A stretch of DNA of 6,222 nt from Planctomycetaceae bacterium (GTDB lineage Bacteria; Planctomycetota; Planctomycetia; Pirellulales; Pirellulaceae): the NCBI GenBank assembly GCA_007133715.1, contig SLMF01000048.1:1-6222 (forward strand), in the 5' to 3' direction. Below, in pieces: positions 1 through 6,222 of the stretch (positions within the stretch are counted from its first letter, which is position 1; every line of letters starts with the position of its first letter). The translations under genes were made by a program, and so were the position numbers. The notes under the pieces are model-generated. The model was not told the origin of the DNA, did no database searches, and worked only from the letters and a program-made list of their open reading frames with translations.

Positions 1-3000
1 CCAGCACGTTTTCGAATCGCTTGCGCCAACGCTCAATCGGGTGCGTCGCATGCCGCTGGGCAATCTCGCGAGCCGTTTCCAGATCGGCGGTAAAGAAAGC
101 CAGATGGGCCTGGAAGTAGGCATACTGCAACCGGCTGTCCAAGGCCTCGGGCTCCACCCCGGCAAACCACTCCAGCGTTTCCTCGACGCGGTCCTGCAAC
201 AGCAGGTAGTAGGCGATCGCCAAGCGGTCGTTCGCATCGAACTGGCCTTTGTGCGCCAGGATCTGCAAGCACAGCATGTATTGCGTATGCACCGCCTGAT
301 TGACGATCTTGCGGCGCGGACCCAGTTGATGGGCCCGGGCGTTGACCAGCGGGTCGTATTCCCGCACCTCCCAAAAATGCCGCTCGACCGGATCGATCTC
401 CAGCAGGGTCGATTCCAGATAGGGGCCGCATTGGCTGATAAAGGCGTCTTGGTGCCGCAGGTATTGGCGGATGCCCGGCACGTGGTTGTGCATCAGGCTG
501 TAGGACCAGAGCGTATCGTGGTAGCGGAAGCGGGCTTCCAGCAACGCGATCACATCGGCGTAGAATCCCGCATCACGCATCCGCCAGGCGATCCGCTCCA
601 GATTCAGGGCTTCCACATTGTGGGTCGCCAGGAACTCCAGCACCTGTTCCGAACTGCCGTTCTGGGAGAGGTAGTCCCAGTTGTCCCGATCGATTTCGCT
701 GGGCTCCCGGACGACGTGGAAGCGGATCGGATCGGCGTAGGCGACCAAATCCTCCCGGTGTGCCACGTGGACGGGGAAGTGGTCATAATCGCCCGGAGCG
801 GGGAAGTAGAAGTGATATTCCAGCTTGCGGGTCTCGAACGGCTCCAGCCCGAGATGCCGGCTGGTCAAGCTGCGGTCGCCCAGCACGGGCACGGCGCCCG
901 CGGGCACCTGCAGCAGCACGTCCAGACGCTGGCGGCTGGACGTCGGGTTGGTCACCACGACCTGGGCCCCGTACACGGTCTGGATCAGGAATTCGTCGGT
1001 GATGAACCGATCGACCTGTTCGTTATCGACGGTGCGGTAGCGATCGCCGTACTGGAAGAAGTTCTGGCTGACCAAGATCGGCACGTCGTCCTCGGACGGT
1101 TCACGCGGCTCGACCTGGCGGTAGAAGGCGATCAGGGGCGAGGCGGCGGTCAAGCTGACGGGCTCGACGACCTCGGCCGCCGGGTCGAACCCGGCCAGCT
1201 CATGTTCGCCCGGCTCGAAGGGCAACTCGAGCACGGCCAGGGCCAGCATCATCTCGGCGAAATTGCCATGCGCTTCGACCAGCCGCGTGGAGAGGAACGG
1301 GGCGTCCCCGTCATGCTGCGCGTAATCACGCCAGAACGCGTTGACTCGGATCAGTTCGGCAACCTGCTCTTCGATCCGCAGATGGTAGTAATTATTTTCG
1401 GCCCATTCGGTGGTCGGGGCGACATCGCGGTAGAAGCGGCGGACCTCTTCGCGCATCTTCCGCGCATCTTCGAGATCCAGCGCCTCTTCCATCACCATGT
1501 CGGCGTCCAGGCCCAGTTCCGCATCTTCGGCCAGGGCATCCATGGACGGGGCCGCAGCCGGGGGTGGCGGGCCCGCCTCCGCCGACTCGGCATGCGGTTC
1601 GCGGGGTTCCGACGGTTCGTCCGGTAGCCCGAAAGCCATGCCGCCGATGCCGCCGCTCATCATCCCGCTTTCGGGGGCACCGGCTCGCCGGCCCATCGGC
1701 GACACGCGATCCGCTTGGTCCCGCAATTGCCGGACGACCTGGTCGTCGAACTCCCGCAATACGCCCTCGGTCGCCAGGACACTGCCCTGCAGGGCCAGTT
1801 CGAACAGCCGGTTGTCTCGTTCGATGTCCGGCGGCAACAACTGGTAACGATCCTGCACATGCCGGGCCAACGCCCCCTGCTGCTCCAGACGGCGGCCCAA
1901 CAGGATCCGCTCGACCGTGTTCAAGCGGGAAAAGGCCCACCGCTCGGCGTAGGGCTCCAGGTCGTTGCCCAACAGATAATCGTCCAGGAACGTGCGGTCC
2001 CGCTTGTTCTCCAGATAGGGCCGCACCACCTGTTCAAAGAACGGACGGTCCTTGTGATAGAGGAAGAAGTTCAGTTCGTGGCAGGCGAATTGGGAGTACT
2101 TCTCCAGCCGCTGATCGTCGTCCAGTTGGGGCCACTCCAGCAGCCAGGCGAATTGGTGGAGTTTGTCATCGCCGCCACGTTCGTCGTTCAAGGTCAAGAA
2201 CAGCCGGTAGACGGCGGCCAGCGAATCGTAGACTTCCAACTGGGCTTCGGTCAAATCCGGGAACGAGATCGATTCGCCGGCAGCCAGCACGTCCACGTTG
2301 CGACGCTGGACGAAGTGCCGTTCGGGGTCCAGAGCCTGGACCAGCCGCCGCTCGCGGAGCACCGGTTCCATCGTTTCCAGGGCCAGTGTTCGCCAAGCGG
2401 TGTGCAGCCCGTCGGCCGCCACGACCCACAGCAGATGGCGATCGCCCAGTTGCTCCCGGTCGATCTGGATCAGACCGTCTTCATCGGGGCGCAGGTTGGC
2501 CCAGACGCGGGCCGGTTGAGCCAGGAAGTTCAGATCCTGGGGATCGCTGCGCTGGGTTTCCCGCACCTCGGCTTCGGCTCGCCGCGCCGCGGCCCGCTCC
2601 CGCTCGCGGGCCAAACGCTGGTAGTCTTCGCCCGCGGCCACCTGCAATTCGCCCGTCTCGGTCTGGCGACGCGCCCAGGGATTCAACAGCAGCCCCGGAC
2701 GGGCCAGCAGATTGCCCGGATAGCGGCGAGCGGTGCGGCGATCCAAAATATAACGGTACTCGTCGCCAATGTCCCGACCCGCCACATACAGCGAATCGGC
2801 CGCCGGCAGCGTGGTGATCCAAGCCGCCTCGCGAGCCGGTATCCGTAGACTTTGCCAAGCGTGAAAGGCGTCCAGATAGCGGCTGGCGAACACATGCACC
2901 CGCGTCCCCGGACCCGCATTCCGCAACCGCAGCTGCACCCGCTGCTCGTCCACCTCGGGACGCAAGAGGGCCATCGGCCGCGGGTCGGTGCGCTGCAGAT

Positions 3001-5734
3001 AACGCATTTCGCCCAACACGTGCCCGTCCCGGATCGGACCCGCCGTCAGGTGCAGACTGATCCGGCGGTTGTCCCGCTTCAATAACAGCTGGTAATCCCC
3101 CGCCTCCAGCGGGCCGATCTGCAGGTAGCCCTCGCGGATCGCCAGATCCGCAAAACGATCGGCCACCGGCGTGCCATCACGCAACTCGAGCAGCCCCAGC
3201 TCCTCGCGAATCGGCGTCTCCGAATCACGCATCCAGGGGATCTGCAGCACCTGGCCCGCCACACCCGTCAGGCTGGGCAGGTAGCTGTAAGCCGGTTCGT
3301 GCAGCGTCCAATCGCGTTCCAAACCGTCGGCCATGCGGGCGTTCACCCGCGCGATCTCGGCCAGCGGCCCCAGCCGGATCCGGCCCTGCCCGTCGGTCTG
3401 CAGCGAGATCGTCATCTCCGGCTGCACGTCCCGGTGCCGCAGACGGACACTCACCCGCTCGCCACCCCGCAGCTCGCCGTTCCGCCCCCGCACCTCGAGA
3501 ACATGACCCGCACCATCCCGAGTCAGATAGGGTAGGGCCAGTTTTTCCGTCGTCGCCAGCTGGTTCACTTCCACCGTCTCCGTGGCCGACAACGGAATGT
3601 CCTCGCCCGTGCTCAGACTGGGGATCGTGGCCTCCAGTTGGAATCCCAGCCTCCGCACTCGCGGTGGCACCTGGAAGCGGTGCGATGTCTCGCCGTCCTC
3701 CGCCAACGCGAAATCGACCGATGTCTGCGAACTGGAAACCCCGTCCAGATCCTCGGCCGTGATCGTCAGTCGGACGTTCTCCAGCAAACCCAGCGGTTGA
3801 GACGCGCCATTCAAACGCAGCGTCGGCCGAAGGATCAGTTCGGCCTGCTGCTGGTCATTGATCAATTCGCGTTCCAGATGGAACCCGGCATCGAAGCGGT
3901 ACGATTCGGCCTGATGATCGAACGAGTCCAGCGTGGCACGGTCCTCGTCCAGCAAGATGATCTGCTGTCGCCCGGGGCGCGTGGTGTACGGCACCACGAT
4001 CCGACCCTGCGAATCCGGCCCGTATTTGTGCCCGTCGACCAGCAACCGGGCCTGCTCCCGCGGCTGGTTCGCCTCGTCGTACACGCGGAACACCTGCCCG
4101 GCCGGACCATTCTGCAGCGTGTAACGCAACTGACCCTTGCGGATCACCGCCCGGCTGCTGCGACCACCACCGATCAACTCGACGACCCAGACGCCCGGAC
4201 CCTCGATCTCCGCCAACTCGAAACTGCGGCGAATCCGGCGAATCGGCGGATCCTCGTAACGGTACGTCCGCTCGTAATTCGGCACCAGACCGTCTAACGC
4301 GATCCGGGTGTCCACCTGCTGGCCTTCCTCTTGATAATAATTCCGCTCCTGGATGCGATAGACCCGCAACAGCAGCTGCGCGACGTTCTTGAGGTCCACT
4401 TCCAGCCGCACCGTGTCACCCGGCCGATAGATGGCCGGATTGGTCGGGGCAAAGTCGATATCCACCCGGTCACGTAACGCCTGGACCTGCGCCGGACGCA
4501 GCAGCGAGTACAACGCTTCCGGATCCCCGATCCCCGCCATCAGCCGCGTTTCGGCAAACACCGTGTTCAAATACTCCTGTCGCAGGTAATCGCGGAAATC
4601 CTCGCGGCGGTCCTCCTCCAAAAAGAAATGCGACAGATACTCGCGGATCAGCGGTTCGTCATCGCCCACCGGCGGCAGCAGCGTCGCCTCGCGATAGTCG
4701 GCCGACGGATCGGCACGATGCTCCGGATGCCGCTGACGCTGACGCTCGATCCACTCCTCATTCACATACGGCGCGTGGCGGGGAATGCGGATGTATTGGT
4801 CGAAACGTTCCCGATCGTACACTCCCAGTCGACGATCCAGATCCAGCCGATGATACTGGATCGCCAGCTTGACCCCGTTCATCACGGGGGCCAGCTCCGC
4901 GACAAATGCCTCCAAACGCTCCAGGTACGCTCGCCGCTCCTCCAGATCACGCTCGACATCCCCATCCGGGCCCGGACGCAGACGCGACAGCCACGTCTGA
5001 ATAAAGATCGAATCCAGCATCAACTGCGGACGCCGGTCACGCAAGGCGGCCAACTGCTCCCCTGTCAATTGGCGATGCACCGGATGATGGCCGAAACCAC
5101 GCGAACGGTCGTAATCCAAATCGGCCAGGATCAACGCGACCAGACCCGGATAATCCGGATGATCCAGTCGCGAGAGCAGATCGCGACGCTCGTCGTTACT
5201 CAACTCTCGCGTGATCAACCAATCGTAGGCCGTCCGTTCAAACCGCTCGACATTCTCGCGCCGTGGCGTTCTGGCCAGGCTCATAAAACGATCGCGCGTG
5301 ATCAGCTCCTGATCCAGCACCACCGGATATGTGGACGGGGCGCCCGCCCGTTCCGGTAAATGTCGGTAAGCCAGATTCAAACGCCGCCGCAGCTGGGCCA
5401 AGGCACCCTCGGGGTCCGCGTCGTAGCTCAACAGGATCTGACGGTTTTCCAGAACCGTGCGGCGATGATCGCCCCGATGCCGCTCCTCCCAAACCTTCAG
5501 CAGGGGCCCGACTTGATCCCACTGCCCCGTATTCTGGTAGTGCAGCACATGATAGTAGTAGAAGTCGGGCGAGCCGGGAACCAAACTCTCCAGGGCTTGC
5601 TCCCGATCGGCGGCCAGTGCGAAACGCTCGAGATAACCGATCTCCTGGCCATCACCGCGAGCCGAGTGGGCCGGAAGACAACTGGCCAGCGCCAAGAACA
5701 CCAGGCCGAGGGGGAGACGACGCGCGAGGAACAT
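1..5734 (-). CDS. Giant exported protein with an alpha-2-macroglobulin MG2-like domain, 3' end outside window
   Basis: The frame is open for 1911 codons from ATG 5734-5732 to the window edge with no stop, so the protein is C-terminally incomplete here. The ATG follows an AAGGA site by 8 bases and begins a clear signal sequence, which fixes the start. Order seen: signal sequence (1-27); helix-rich region (about 28-420); MG2-like beta domain with YRPGDTV at 436-442 and SSRAVIRKG ending at 534; further beta-rich segments (about 535-1030) including RNGE near 751-754; charged helix (about 1035-1067); helical module with HELNFFLYHKDRPFF (1219-1233); low-complexity linker (about 1350-1412); beta-rich module with TNPTSS (from 1595) and YFPAPGDYDHFPVHV (1643-1657); TPR-like tail (about 1800-1911). 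Only four cysteines (19, 1218, 1769, 1822) and no GCGEQ thioester are visible. Known family: bacterial macroglobulin-like proteins are envelope-associated and interact with proteases. Whether this one does so is not shown. Function is otherwise unassigned. The reading frame is very secure; the domain naming is moderate. Confidence 0.95.
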   Translation of the reverse strand, partial: MFLARRLPLGLVFLALASCLPAHSARGDGQEIGYLERFALAADREQALESLVPGSPDFYYYHVLHYQNTGQWDQVGPLLKVWEERHRGDHRRTVLENRQILLSYDADPEGALAQLRRRLNLAYRHLPERAGAPSTYPVVLDQELITRDRFMSLARTPRRENVERFERTAYDWLITRELSNDERRDLLSRLDHPDYPGLVALILADLDYDRSRGFGHHPVHRQLTGEQLAALRDRRPQLMLDSIFIQTWLSRLRPGPDGDVERDLEERRAYLERLEAFVAELAPVMNGVKLAIQYHRLDLDRRLGVYDRERFDQYIRIPRHAPYVNEEWIERQRQRHPEHRADPSADYREATLLPPVGDDEPLIREYLSHFFLEEDRREDFRDYLRQEYLNTVFAETRLMAGIGDPEALYSLLRPAQVQALRDRVDIDFAPTNPAIYRPGDTVRLEVDLKNVAQLLLRVYRIQERNYYQEEGQQVDTRIALDGLVPNYERTYRYEDPPIRRIRRSFELAEIEGPGVWVVELIGGGRSSRAVIRKGQLRYTLQNGPAGQVFRVYDEANQPREQARLLVDGHKYGPDSQGRIVVPYTTRPGRQQIILLDEDRATLDSFDHQAESYRFDAGFHLERELINDQQQAELILRPTLRLNGASQPLGLLENVRLTITAEDLDGVSSSQTSVDFALAEDGETSHRFQVPPRVRRLGFQLEATIPSLSTGEDIPLSATETVEVNQLATTEKLALPYLTRDGAGHVLEVRGRNGELRGGERVSVRLRHRDVQPEMTISLQTDGQGRIRLGPLAEIARVNARMADGLERDWTLHEPAYSYLPSLTGVAGQVLQIPWMRDSETPIREELGLLELRDGTPVADRFADLAIREGYLQIGPLEAGDYQLLLKRDNRRISLHLTAGPIRDGHVLGEMRYLQRTDPRPMALLRPEVDEQRVQLRLRNAGPGTRVHVFASRYLDAFHAWQSLRIPAREAAWITTLPAADSLYVAGRDIGDEYRYILDRRTARRYPGNLLARPGLLLNPWARRQTETGELQVAAGEDYQRLARERERAAARRAEAEVRETQRSDPQDLNFLAQPARVWANLRPDEDGLIQIDREQLGDRHLLWVVAADGLHTAWRTLALETMEPVLRERRLVQALDPERHFVQRRNVDVLAAGESISFPDLTEAQLEVYDSLAAVYRLFLTLNDERGGDDKLHQFAWLLEWPQLDDDQRLEKYSQFACHELNFFLYHKDRPFFEQVVRPYLENKRDRTFLDDYLLGNDLEPYAERWAFSRLNTVERILLGRRLEQQGALARHVQDRYQLLPPDIERDNRLFELALQGSVLATEGVLREFDDQVVRQLRDQADRVSPMGRRAGAPESGMMSGGIGGMAFGLPDEPSEPREPHAESAEAGPPPPAAAPSMDALAEDAELGLDADMVMEEALDLEDARKMREEVRRFYRDVAPTTEWAENNYYHLRIEEQVAELIRVNAFWRDYAQHDGDAPFLSTRLVEAHGNFAEMMLALAVLELPFEPGEHELAGFDPAAEVVEPVSLTAASPLIAFYRQVEPREPSEDDVPILVSQNFFQYGDRYRTVDNEQVDRFITDEFLIQTVYGAQVVVTNPTSSRQRLDVLLQVPAGAVPVLGDRSLTSRHLGLEPFETRKLEYHFYFPAPGDYDHFPVHVAHREDLVAYADPIRFHVVREPSEIDRDNWDYLSQNGSSEQVLEFLATHNVEALNLERIAWRMRDAGFYADVIALLEARFRYHDTLWSYSLMHNHVPGIRQYLRHQDAFISQCGPYLESTLLEIDPVERHFWEVREYDPLVNARAHQLGPRRKIVNQAVHTQYMLCLQILAHKGQFDANDRLAIAYYLLLQDRVEETLEWFAGVEPEALDSRLQYAYFQAHLAFFTADLETAREIAQRHATHPIERWRKRFENVL
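1499..1687 (-). other. Low-complexity Gly/Met then Pro/Ala/acidic linker within the giant protein
   Basis: Residues about 1350-1412. A Gly/Met-rich patch (GMMSGGIGGMAF, ending at residue 1368) leads into a segment rich in Pro, Glu and Ala (EPSEPREPHAESAEAG, then PPPPAAAP) and ends in an acidic stretch before the helix MEEALDLEDARKMREEV. It separates the helical HELNFF module from the second beta-rich module. Such composition is normally disordered and exposed. Confidence 0.75.
4133..4462 (-). other. MG2-like macroglobulin beta domain within the giant protein
   Basis: Residues about 425-534. The stretch begins IDFAPTNPAIYRPGDTV, close to the typical opening of the second macroglobulin domain, where an 'iYRPGDtV' turn precedes a strand. 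It continues with alternating hydrophobic strands (VRLEVDLKN, LLLRVYRI), then GVWVVELIGGG and SSRAVIRKG, consistent with a beta sandwich. In known macroglobulins this domain is followed by more MG domains, and the following beta-rich segments here agree with that. The domain call rests on motif and strand pattern only. Confidence 0.65.
5654..5734 (-). other. Signal sequence, possibly lipoprotein type
   Basis: Residues 1-27 show a short basic start (MFLARR), a hydrophobic core (LPLGLVFLALAS) and small residues after it, which is the layout of a Sec export signal. L16-A17-S18-C19 fits a lipobox, so signal peptidase II could cut before Cys19 and leave a lipid anchor. A signal peptidase I cut after AHS or HSA (residues 22-25) is the alternative. 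Either way the bulk of the protein is expected outside the cytoplasmic membrane. Export is well supported; the cleavage type is not decided. Confidence 0.85.
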
Positions 5735-6111
5735 GGCGAATTTCCTTAAACAAAGCGGGTATCAAGCGAACCCCGCGCTCCGACGACCGCGCGGTGCGGC
5801 CAACGGCCGGGGTGGTCCTGCTGATCGTGCCAGCGGATGGGGGTTCCCCGAGTCAAAGACGATCTACACCCCCCCGCGGTTTTCCCAAATTTCGGGTTCT
5901 TACTCCGAGCGAACTCCAATCTTCATTGTGGACCTGAGTTCCCGTTCCTGCAACCGAAATCTTTGCCCGACTTTCCTGATCCGAACCAGCAGAACCGCAG
6001 TCGCGTTACCCGACCCCCCGCCGATGATGCCGGGCGGCAACATCGTGTTGCTCAACAACCACTGACGGCGGTCGCCGGGCGCCTGAGGGGTTTGTGGGGT
6101 TGATGGGACCA
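5735..6111. other. Intergenic region upstream of the giant gene, no gene supported
   Basis: About 377 bases. Apart from the ribosome binding site I see no gene here. Open frames on both strands lack a credible start site or begin inside neighbouring features. It holds a run of seven C (5869-5875, seven G on the gene's strand), a small GGGG-TT-CCCC inverted repeat (5840-5849) and a short inverted repeat GCAACA-TCG-TGTTGC (6037-6051). A promoter for the minus-strand gene should lie here, but only a weak match was found (boxes at 5948-5953 and 5925-5930). Confidence 0.6.
5743..5747 (-). promoter_or_regulatory. Ribosome binding site of the giant protein gene
   Basis: Read on the minus strand, AAGGA lies 8 bases before the ATG at 5734-5732, within a short AT-rich patch (TTTAAGGAAATTC). 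This matches the anti-Shine-Dalgarno core and spacing, and supports the chosen start. Confidence 0.8.
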
Positions 6112-6222
6112 CGTTGTGGCCGGTCTCTGACCGAGCCACTCGGCCGCAGCGTTGTGGCCGGTCTCTGACCGAGCCACTCGGCCGCAGCGTTGTGGCCGGT
6201 CTCTGACCGAGCCACTCGGCCG
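6112..6222. repeat. Perfect 38-bp tandem repeat, 2.9 copies, cut by window end
   Basis: Two identical full units at 6113-6150 and 6151-6188 and the first 34 bases of a third at 6189-6222. The 38-base periodicity begins at 6112. Inside each unit, GTGGCCGGTC (6116-6125 in copy 1) pairs with GACCG-A-GCCAC (6129-6139) around a TCT loop, giving a 10-bp stem with one bulged A. A competing 5-bp hairpin CCGAG-CCA-CTCGG (6131-6143) uses part of the same bases. There are no unique spacers, so this is not a CRISPR array. The period is not a multiple of three, so the copies are read in different frames, which argues against coding. The array may continue beyond the window. Confidence 0.95.

Noticed and set aside
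41..1627. 528-codon open frame on the plus strand
   Set aside because: It lies wholly antisense to the giant gene, has no ribosome binding site I can see, and its product is a monotonous Gln/Val/Arg-rich sequence typical of the reverse frame of a GC-rich gene.
2065..2080. Zinc protease motif at HELNF
   Set aside because: The second histidine of HExxH is missing (HELNF), and no other metalloprotease signature is nearby.
1715..2848. 377-codon open frame on the plus strand
   Set aside because: Same antisense pattern inside the giant gene, with no recognisable domain. The minus-strand frame is continuous, much longer and carries signal and domain features.
5925..5953. Promoter for the giant gene (TTGCAG, 17-base gap, CACAAT on the minus strand)
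   Set aside because: Only about 3 of 6 and 4 of 6 bases match the consensus boxes, which is expected by chance in this length.
5733..6065. 110-codon plus-strand frame in the upstream region
   Set aside because: Its start overlaps the start of the giant gene on the other strand, no ribosome binding site precedes it, and the product is not recognisable.
6080..6100. Terminator suggested by CTGAGGGGTTTG
   Set aside because: It resembles the tail of a phage terminator, but there is no stable stem before it and no T run.
5900..6215. Minus-strand frames (79 and 69 codons) beginning in the tandem repeat
   Set aside because: Their starts are supplied by the repeat, which is read in different frames in successive copies. 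No ribosome binding site or known product is seen. A real small protein ending at 5900 cannot be fully excluded.
6112..6222. CRISPR array
   Set aside because: The units are directly contiguous and identical over their full length, with no variable spacers.

Overview
The window is GC-rich and is almost entirely one gene. A single reading frame on the minus strand starts at an ATG at 5734-5732 and runs without a stop to the left edge of the window. It is 1911 complete codons long and still open, so the C-terminus and stop lie outside the window. The long open frames on the plus strand (for example 41-1627 and 1715-2848) are antisense shadows of this gene.

The product is a very large exported protein. 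It has an N-terminal signal sequence with a possible lipobox, then a helix-rich region of about 390 residues. Next comes a macroglobulin MG2-like beta domain carrying a YRPGDTV signature at residues 436-442, followed by several more beta-rich segments and a short charged helical segment. After that come a helical module with a striking HELNFFLYHKDRPFF block, a low-complexity Gly/Met and Pro/Ala/acidic linker, a second beta-rich module, and a helical tail that looks like tetratricopeptide-type repeats. It has only four cysteines in 1911 residues. No thioester motif of the GCGEQ type is visible.

Upstream of the gene (5735-6111) there is a good ribosome binding site but no gene I can support. 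At the right edge (6112-6222) lies a perfect 38-bp tandem repeat, almost three copies and cut by the window end. Each unit can fold into alternative hairpins.

Giant secreted proteins with macroglobulin-like domains, a GC-rich genome and sparse gene layout suggest a planctomycete, perhaps of the Pirellulales. This is inference from protein style, not from a marker gene. With only one gene visible, nothing can be said about an operon or pathway. The most likely role is a cell-envelope or extracellular surface protein of unknown function.
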